Source: Plasmopara viticola
Lineage: Eukaryota; Oomycota; Peronosporomycetes; Peronosporales; Peronosporaceae
Direction: 5' to 3'
Assembly (NCBI GenBank): GCA_001695595.3
Contig: MBPM02000029.1
Location: 601,501 to 665,500, forward strand
Length of the DNA: 64,000 nucleotides
Positions 56,301 through 64,000 of the stretch are shown here, in pieces. The notes under the pieces were generated by a model, which saw only the letters and a program-made list of their open reading frames with translations, was not told the DNA's origin and made no database searches. Each line of letters opens with the position of its first letter. The first letter of the stretch is position 1. The translations under genes were made by a program, and so were the position numbers.

Positions 56301-59300
56301 TCGCTGAGACCACAGTGGCTGAAATGTCTTCTTGAATCGAATCTTCAAGCTGCGCTTCCGTCTCTTTCATTACAGGCGAAACCTCAAAGCCTGTGAGCGT
56401 ATCCACATGCGTATCCACATGCAAATTGAGCGTTTCTTTCGAAAAACTCTTCTGTGCATCGTCACGTGCCAGCGCTGGATTAGTGCCAAGCTTCAGATTT
56501 GATATTTGCACCGCTTCTAAAGCTTTGTCCTCTTTCTTTGGATTAACAGTTGATGCACGTGCCTTTTTGTACCCTAGCGACGACTTTTTCGAAATGTCAG
56601 AGACGTCAGACTTGAAATCTGCCACTAGTGACGGCGTTCTTGAGCTGGAAAACTTGATCACATTGTCAACAGAACCTTCACATGACCAGTGGGTAATTCC
56701 AGATTGCGTCTGTACGATAGCATCTTCGCGTGCAGCCATGGCGAGACTTCTTTCGTACATTGACGACTCAGCAATAGCAATCATTTTGTGCAACTTTTCG
56801 GAAAAGGTCATGCGATTGGGCCTGGAAGACTTTGAACTCGTTTGTGCAAGCAATGAAGAAATGCGTGCTTCCTGTTGAAGCAATTGTTGCCCAAACTCAC
56901 GGAGTTCAGCCATCGATTCCCGCTCTGCTGCGTCGGACGCATTTCCTTGTACATGTAGTGGACAAGTGGCTTTGCTGATGCCTTCCTGACTTGTCGTATC
57001 GTTTCCTACATCAAGAGAGCGAAAGCAAGACAACGGCGGATCGTTCTTGTGATGCAAAGATTGAGGTGAATCACGTTCTCGTTTCCGTTCTCTCGAATCT
57101 TTTTTCCGTCGACTACCACGATCTGTCAATTTTGTCACGACAACAGCAGTCTGCTGACGCATATTGCCACTATGTGCACTCGCATCAGCCGTATCAACTC
57201 TTTTGGCTGCAAAATTCGGCAACACGGCATTAGTAAATTTGATCCGCTTCTTTACCAATGGGGTCAGTCGCGCTGATTTTGACTGAAGCTGGGTCTTGGT
57301 GTCATGGCAAACGGACAACTGATCGTGAGACCGGATGCTTGATAACGGTGGAGGAATAGTAAACGTCACGTCTTCAGTTCCCATGTAATTGTTCTTCAGC
57401 GGACTACATCGACCAGAAGCGTTGTTAGTAGCAAACCCAATCGCACTGGATGACGCACTCGGTCGAATACTCTTGAGACCAGGAGGTATGCTACCATACG
57501 TTTGGATCAAGAGCCGATCGCGTTGTTCGTTTCCGCGCTTCCGTCGTTTCATCTCGCCTGCTCGTCGGAGATGGTCATCTCGACTACGCGGGGGAGGAAG
57601 TCGAGAAGCTTTAAAAGGTACACTTCGACTCTTGTCCAGTAGGTGTGCTGGAGACGTCACGGGTGATACATTATTCGCCTTTTCATACGTATGTGAAAAC
57701 TGATCGAGCGAATGCAAGGTGCTTGGCATTAGAGTCCCTGATGACGTGTTTGGACGAACACTTGTAGACTTATGACGTGGCCGCTGGCTGGCCTCTTTTC
57801 TTCTTGTACTTTGTGCCTGCGTATCGCGGTCGCGATCCGATAAGCGAGATTCCTCATGCTTTGCTGGCGCTGTACTTGATAAATACACTCTGTCGTCTGG
57901 AACAAAGCGATCTTTGTCATGGACAGCTTTACACGGGAAAGAATCAAAGCTTGTTGCTGCAATTTCTCGCAGTGCAGCAGAGGAGAATCTTGAGATTCCT
58001 GCATCGTATAGAGCAAAAATAAGGTCATCAGACAGACATACGGCAAGTCAAGGAAAGAAATCGCAGCTGAACCTTCATCAGCCGGATACTTTTCCATGAC
58101 AGCAGAAACCTCTGCAATGGCCTTGAGTTCACGCAGGTTTGCAGCCACAACTGAACTAAGTGACACGAGACTAAAAAGGAAAATCCTTGTATTGAGTGGG
58201 CAGTAACGTATCATCTATGACAAGTTTCACTCACCATAACAAAAAGCTGCAGAACGAACACGTCACTTTTCTATCTTCGCGTGCCATGCTCTGACGAAGT
58301 AGCGCGACAGTAAGCTCAACAATGGACTCAGTTTTTTGCTGAGTATCGAAAGCGAGAAGCGATGCCACGGTTGGGAGACCGCCGTAGCTGCATAGCCCTG
58401 TCAACACTACAGCAACAAATACAGCAAAAGTAAGCAAGACGCACGTCGTGGTAGTAAGGAATAGTCTTATTGAGCTCCACAATACCTTCACAAGCATAGA
58501 GTTGAACTTGGCGCGTAAGATTTGAATACTCGCGATGAACAATCAGCGACGCGCGCATCAATGTTAAGATGTTTGGAGATTCCATCGTAAGCATTTCATT
58601 CTTACTAACGTCACTGGTCTGCGTCAGCACTGCAAAGCACCCACACGCTGAAGCCTGCAGAATGGTGTCGTCAGGGAAAGTGTGCAGCGCATGAGCTACT
58701 GTAGGAACGATTCCGTGCTGTACAAACAAGTCCACCGACTTGACACTTAATTGACACAATTTGCGCATCAAGACACATCCGTAACAGAGCAAAACTGCGT
58801 GCGAAGCGTGCGTCTGGATCGTGTCAAGAAGAAGCCACTCGCCGTTCTGGTCGTGGATACACTCCGCTGTGCTCTGGGGCGCAGATCGGATCACACGTAG
58901 CAATTGTGACAAGGCATTTTTCTAAACAGAGATACAATTTATATCGATAGCAAGTAGATAAAGAATCCAATATTTCATCTACCCACCACAGCCACTGCGT
59001 CCTCGTCGCTTGCTGTGATCGCTTCCATGATATCCGCTACCTGTTTCTGCGTCTGAGCGGCTAAAGCACTCGAATCTTGTTGTCGACGCATGTGCGCACT
59101 GGAAGTCGGTTGTCTTCTAACGGAGGAGTTGTCCTCGCTCTTGCGTTGGATCGATCTCTGGTTCTCTAGATGCGAAATCGGGCCTTTTTCCTCGTACTCG
59201 TCATCGGGACTCGTTCTTGACTGCTTTACCCGTACACTGGCAGTTCCAGTTGCTGTGCTTCTATTGCTGGTTTGATTACTCAATTCAAGACGGTCCCGAC

Positions 59301-59457
59301 TCACATGCTCTTCGATGCGCCCATCAGTGTACATGACATCGACGACTCCGCTAGAGCGCAGGCGCTGGACGCGACCGACTTTCTTAATGTTGACGCTTTC
59401 ACTGGATTTCGACTTGACCGAAACGCAGTCGCCCGCGTTAAAGTGATGGTCACGCAT
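50266..59457 (-). CDS. Giant Tudor-like / armadillo / helical-repeat protein, N-terminal part
   Basis: Exons deduced on the minus strand: 59457-58987, 58921-58486, 58397-58235, 58170-58073, and 57998 onward. The introns are 65, 88, 64 and 74 nt with GT-AG ends, and the phases agree. An in-frame TAG two codons before the ATG fixes the start. Residues 1-60 form a Tudor-like fold candidate (AGDCVSVK...GRVQRLRSSGVVDVMYTDGRIEEHVSRDRLEL). Residues about 165-400 carry armadillo-type repeats (HGIVPTVAHALHTFPDDTIL; LREL..IAEVSAVMEKYPADEGISRFSSAALREIA). The ARM phrase reads through only across the predicted 74 nt intron, which supports that junction. About 1,150 residues of polar, Ser/Asp/Glu-rich sequence follow, with isolated amphipathic helices (LVAGAVEAVAQKI, LVVAQVVKQAVDAV), and then the 153-residue repeats. 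The frame is intact for about 2,966 residues. Function unknown; probably a large scaffold. Confidence 0.8.
50700..54000. repeat. Higher-order duplication of five repeat units (2,295 bp shift)
   Basis: The variant units at 50732-51145 and 53027-53440 encode identical antisense and sense products, including the rare TTACTCCAATC (GVKQ) and CATCGAAAGCGG (TAFDDAS) variants, and lie exactly 2,295 bp apart (5 x 459). The next unit pair (51251 and 53546) keeps the register with a couple of substitutions. Confidence 0.8.
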
Positions 59458-59954
59458 GATCTAAAGAGCGGAAGAAAAGACTCTTTACGAAATGGCTGAC
59501 TCTTGGCTAGAAACCGGAAACCGATGATGCTCTAAAACCAATGAAGACTGGTTGGGCGCTTGAAAAGCGTCAAGACAGAGATAGCGCATTACGAGACATT
59601 GAATGTGGTGTTCACACAGAACGGAAGCTGAAGATCATGATAGGGCTGACTCGACTCGCGTCAAGACATACTACTTGCTGCGCTCGAAACTAGGTATTTA
59701 ATTCCATGGGATCAATTCATAAAGGCGGCTTTTTATACTTAAAAAGTGGGTAGTGTACTAGATTTGTGGAGCTATTTAGCTTAAAACTGTATCTGATCCG
59801 AATTAATTCATTCAGAACTTCTGTATGTGCTTGAACTGTAAATTGAATAGAGATTTTTCCCGTATCTTTGAGTATGCAAATCGGTTTGATGACCGATAAA
59901 GTGACAAAATAATAACACCTTTATGTAACGGCCCGCTTCACTAAGACATGGATT

Positions 59955-60060
59955 ATATCCCCCATAGATGTGGCACTTCAGCGCACTGACTGCGCAGTGT
60001 GTTCAATATCAAACAGTTGACCCAAGATACGACGCCATCGTGTCTTAAAGACAATGATTT
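59955..60060 (+). repeat. Dispersed repeat, related to 19.9 kb
   Basis: Same-orientation relative of 19893-19990 (ATGTGGCAC, ACTGCGCA(G/A)TGTGT, AG(T/C)TGAC landmarks). Probably a retroelement relic. Confidence 0.4.
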
Positions 60061-60379
60061 AAAATTTTACCATGAACAGCCTTGGTGTTTGTTGCCCACC
60101 CCGATGCGCCATTTACTTAGGCGACATATGAATATGAGTTGCTTTTGGCGTCCAGTAGGCCAAAGTTTAAGTTGAGGCATATGGACTTCCAGCAGTCTGC
60201 CAGTACTAAAAGGCTCAGTTATGGAGCTAATGCCTGAGCGGCAGGCTTGACCTTCTGACTGGTTTCATAGATCTTCAGGTAATTGAAAACTGCTTGCCTA
60301 TTGCTTATTTGCAGGGGCCACCAATACGTCGCGCTGATTAATGAAGCGTTTTCTCTACGCCTAAATGATTACATAAGGT

Positions 60380-60700
60380 GCCTTCAGTAATATATTCTCT
60401 GTCGCTCAGAGCAACGACTCGGAACGGATCTGCTCAATTTATTTCGAACTAAAGAATCTTTAGCTTCCGAAACCCACACGCTAGGGCTAAGCTGTCTCTT
60501 GCGCGGAAAACTAACAGCTATTTAACCCACTTTGGGACCGGATTTCGTATTCAATTCTACACTATGGAGCTTTTGTGCTCATCGGGGCATCCAGCCCATC
60601 CGACTGCTACTCAGCCATTAAAATGTGGGCTAATTGGGTAGCCACACTTTTGGGTTGTCTGAATTAGTGACTCTGGGTCGAGCGATGAATTAAAGGAAAT
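60380..60700 (+). repeat. Decayed LTR-like repeat (copy 2)
   Basis: Counterpart of 6790-7110. The best-preserved stretch is about 60490-60555 (TAAGCTGTCTC(T/A)(T)GCGCG and the following GGGACC..TTTCGTATTC), with a TAGCCACAC-type trace near 60638. The ends are not definable. Confidence 0.4.
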
Positions 60701-61918
60701 ATGTAGAAAGCCTCTAACGTCCACTTATTGCCGATCACGAGTCAGAGCTTAAAAAGAGAGGCTAGCAGCGACCGGGTATATAGTCCTTGCCTTAAAGTTA
60801 AAAATACCGTTATGTATGGTAAATACTGAAATGTTCGTTTCACAAATACTAGAACTGTAATACTTGGACATCACTACCTTGTAACAATCCAGCTTAAAGA
60901 GGCCAAACGCATTATCTACTTAAGAGGCCGAAATATAGTCACATGACATCACTAAAAGGATGCAAAACTCGGAGCTACAAATCGATCAGTCTCTGAATAT
61001 GTTTTCCAGTCTAGTGCATAACGCCTCACTCCAGCGCAAGCGCCTCAAACTCAGCAACTTTTGCAGACACCGATGCTGGCTGTTTTTCTCTGGCACGACG
61101 GCACTTAAGCGTTCTAAATGGTTCCTAATACACTAATGGCGTGCTTTGTTAGCGTATTTATCTAGTTTAGCTGCTTTATCTTTATAGATCACCACCCGAC
61201 TTCGCAGCGGTGATCGTACTTTAGATGTAAAGTGCTGATGTGACTGTTTTCAGCTAAATATTGTGCTGTCCCTGCTTACCAAAAAAGTAACATCTATCAT
61301 TAAGCCGATCAGACGTCATAGCTTGACTATTTAGATCATCACGTCATTTTAATTATTTGTGTGTAACGCTGTAGCATACCATTACATAAAGTCGAGCCTT
61401 TTGTTAAGAGCTAGCGTCCCGCTAAAAAAACATTCAAATGGTGGATGATGGTATATGAAAAAAATTGTGCAATATATGAATGAGTCTCCAAGTTGCTTTC
61501 TATCGCGCACGTTGGTAGCTGTGATCTAAGATATTAAATGATATTCTGTGCTAGCTGCTGTGTAGAACCGTCACACTTTAAAAGCACTCTGTAGTCGATC
61601 CCTCACCCAAGTAGGTTTTAAGCTCTTTCAAAGACTTCAAAATAGAGGTCTACAGCTGGATAGATAAGCCTATTCGCCCCTGTCAAACATGCAGTCCGCA
61701 CTACACAAAAGACCAACTGGCTTCAACGGACCCGAGAAGGCGACTGATCGGCATCTTTTTGTGGTGCCAAGCAGCTGAAACTCGTCATGGCGTATGAGCT
61801 TTTCAAACAAGGTCGACTTTCTTGACTCAGAAATTACAGACTCAAGTAGTTCCGGCACTGGCGCCTAATGTCGACTTTATATCGGTGAAGCTAAAGGCTT
61901 CCGCCTTTGGGGGAAAAT

Positions 61919-61981
61919 AAAGCAATACATGTGTAAAAGTATCGAAGTTCCAATTCGATTCCTTTACACATGTATTGCTTT
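61919..61981. repeat. 28 bp inverted repeat (hairpin)
   Basis: The arms 61919-61946 and 61954-61981 pair at 26 of 28 positions around a 7-base loop (GTTCCAA). The outer 19 bp (AAAGCAATACATGTGTAAA) is perfect, the two mismatches are together, and six perfect pairs sit next to the loop. It is similar in design to the hairpin at 29325-29384 but unrelated in sequence. It could be a small-RNA precursor, foldback element relic or replication-slippage product. Confidence 0.85.
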
Positions 61982-63818
61982 TAACATGCGAAAAGTGAGA
62001 GCCTGTTGTTTACTTTGCGGATGCACTCACGGACCGTGGGAGCAAATCGAAGGAAAAATCGATATGCTCGACTTTGTGGTGTGCAAGCGATAAATATCAC
62101 TGATTGAGATAATTTGTGTGCAGCTTTATTACTACGGCCAGCCGAAAATGATTGACTAATGCTGATCGCGAGAAGGCGGAAGAGCTTCCGTTTAAAGTTT
62201 AATAGAACTGCTCTAGTTGTTAATTGGATTTCGTTGTCCTTTTCGAGATTTTATCGGGACGAAGGCATGTCTTGCCCTTAATCTTGCTCTTAATATGGAT
62301 GAGTATAGGTATGGCGTGCGATTGTTAGAGTATATTTTTGATAAGCATCCACATAACCCTGTGCGATGAGAATAAAGCGGGTCAATTTAATGTATTCTTG
62401 TTGTACATACAGCTTCTTTTAATGGAAGTCTAGGCAGGTATACACCAGAAATGAATATCAAATTGTGATTTTTCCACGAAAGTTGACGTGATGATGCCTT
62501 TAAAATCTTCTTTACGACAAAAGTGCCAGGGTCACTGATCTCAAAGAGCTCAATGCTACAGAGTTCTCAACCATTTTAATAGCAAAAGCTATACCAAAGG
62601 TGATGCAATTGTGGACATAAAAAGCAAAGGATATAAGTAGATTTCCGTTTTAAGCGTAAATATCTCAAATGAATTCAAAGCAGCATTCGTTGCGTTTTGT
62701 TAGTATCCTTACTTTGAGGCATAGTCAGAAGTGGATTTTGAAAACACATTTAAATCTCGCAGGATGGAGATTTGAGGCGCGAGATGAATTGTGTGCTAGG
62801 TGAATAGAAGGTAATGGCCGCGCGCCACAAGAGAAACGTGAGATCGTTGATGTCTTCACTGCCGAGAAGGTAAGAATTGACATGTTGAGAGAGCCAAAAC
62901 CGCTGCACTTATCACGTACTCTATATTGTAACAACGAACGAAAAGTGGTATATATTGTTTTGCTTTAACAAGCTGATTTAGTAAATGGAACTTTATTTCG
63001 AGAAAAAACATAAGGTTTAATCGCGTGTACGGGCGCCCGTTGTATATGACAAACGTCATGCGATGTTTTGACCGTAAACTGAGATATCTACAGCAGTGCA
63101 GGTTCTTGCGTTATATGTATTACTAAGCTAGATAGTGATTTGTAAAAATATCTTCTCGCTTGAGGTTTTGTTGGTAAAATTCAATTCAATATGCAAATCA
63201 CGCCAATACGTAGTAAAATATTTTTACTACGTCTTCACACAGGTACTGATCTGCAACTTATACTTGCTTTGGGTACAAGCAAAAATCAGAAAACTAAATT
63301 CATTGTTTGAGCAACTAGCATCGGCAGTCTTGCTGCTTCTGGTAGCTTTCGTTTTGAGCTACACCTGAGACGTCCATACTGAAATTCTGTGAGTACGGAC
63401 CAGTATGCCTCAGGAGGGCCAAATAAGTTGGAAGTCCTGCTTGGCTCCGGGAGCATGCAGCACCATGTTGCGCAAGTTCGACGCAGTCTGTTGACGTCTG
63501 TATACGCTCTCCATTTAAAAAAGCACTCTGTTGGAGCAGTCTAGCGCGAGATGATAATTCGTCTGCGCCGATGACAGCAGTGCCTAATACATTTGTCCTA
63601 CTTAAACAAAGCCGTGTACAATGAGCTTGAGTACATTTGAAGGTTTCATAATAACGAAGATAATCTTTTTTTGGTTAAAGAGGTCAAAAATACCATAATG
63701 CTCGCGTTGTCACGGACAAGGCAACGTATTTGTATTTTGTTCGTCTCGATGACTGGTGAAAAATCACGCAAATGGGCACTCCCGTGCGATGTCTCAGCTG
63801 AAATGAAGGTTTTCAAGT

Positions 63819-64000
63819 ATGACGCGTTGCGTACAATTTCCCTACCTTTCAGTCCGACAAGTTAAAAAAACTATGGTTGACTTTATCCAGATGTTACGAG
63901 CTCTACTGGCTAGGACGACCAGCACTTCTATCTCGATTGAGGTGGCAGCCACCGTCTTTATCTACAGACCACGCACGGATGCGGTCAAGATGGATGCATT
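63819..64000 (+). CDS. ORF open to the right window edge
   Basis: From the ATG at 63819-63821 the frame stays open for 60 codons to the end of the window. An in-frame TGA lies just upstream. The product includes KKTMVDFIQMLRALLARTTS and SIEVAATVFIYRPRTDAVKM, which has better composition than most frames in this desert. A second ATG at 63873 is a possible start. No family recognised. It could be the start of a gene or a retroelement frame. Confidence 0.3.
   Translation, partial: MTRCVQFPYLSVRQVKKTMVDFIQMLRALLARTTSTSISIEVAATVFIYRPRTDAVKMDA

Larger units (their letters stand above)
59458..63818. other. Gene desert upstream of the giant gene
   Basis: About 4.4 kb without a supported gene. It must hold the giant gene's promoter. 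On the minus strand TCAGCCATTTCG, about 30-40 nt before the ATG (near 59485-59500), is vaguely initiator-like. The interval otherwise contains the repeat relics at about 60.0 and 60.4-60.7 kb and the hairpin at 61.9 kb. Short frames at 61670-61858, 62725-63059 and 63135-63368 have no recognisable content. Confidence 0.5.

Noticed and set aside
57886..57888. Start of the giant protein at 57888
   Set aside because: The codon there is GTG and the same frame continues upstream to a splice acceptor at 57999. The gene's ATG is at 59457.
58375..58460. Alternative 38-47 nt introns beginning GTGCGT in the ARM region
   Set aside because: They are too short and their phases do not join the frames. The 88 nt intron 58398-58485 keeps phase and gives an ARM-like reading.

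Overview
The window looks like a gene-sparse piece of an oomycete nuclear genome (Peronosporales-like, i.e. Phytophthora or a downy mildew). The reasons are: two plasma-membrane P-type H+-ATPases carrying a very long M7-M8 loop insertion; short GT-AG introns (64-88 nt); a near-consensus oomycete initiator upstream of one ATPase; and compact genes set in AT-rich sequence full of decayed repeats. The species cannot be named from the sequence alone.

Layout. 1-23.4 kb: essentially a gene desert. There is a possible gene tail at 1-126, then decayed dispersed repeats recognisable because copies recur inside the window (6.8-7.1 and 60.4-60.7 kb; 8.0-8.3 and 20.3-20.7 kb; 15.9-16.3 and 30.0-30.4 kb inverted; 15.0 and 18.0 kb; 19.9 and 60.0 kb) and a 3 x ~152 bp tandem repeat. 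23.4-34.5 kb: two divergent, near-identical H+-ATPase genes (24207-27413 minus; 31334-34537 plus). They are separated by a 3.9 kb spacer, and the minus gene is flanked by two SINE-like insertions in opposite orientation. 34.6-36.9 kb: a compact cluster with a 23-codon transmembrane micro-ORF, a two-exon coiled-coil protein gene resembling ciliary TPH-type proteins, and ALG13 on the minus strand. 37.8-59.5 kb: one giant minus-strand gene. Four short 5' exons encode a Tudor-like domain and armadillo-type repeats. A long last exon follows, with about 1,150 residues of low-complexity sequence and then about 36 tandem copies of a 153-residue (459 bp) acidic helical repeat. If the frame were continuous the protein would be about 7,100 residues. 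59.5-64 kb: another gene desert with repeat remnants, a strong hairpin at 61.9 kb, and an ORF running off the right edge.

The most unusual object is the giant repeat gene. Each 153-residue unit contains two short amphipathic stretches whose hydrophobic spacing fits the one known for PKA RII-anchoring helices, so the protein could be a multivalent scaffold (inference). The core of its array (40.7-50.3 kb) is broken by at least twenty small deletions and no insertion I could find, which looks more like unpolished long-read sequence than true decay. The ATPases would energise the plasma membrane. ALG13 works in N-glycosylation. The coiled-coil protein and perhaps the giant scaffold may belong to cytoskeletal or flagellar structures.
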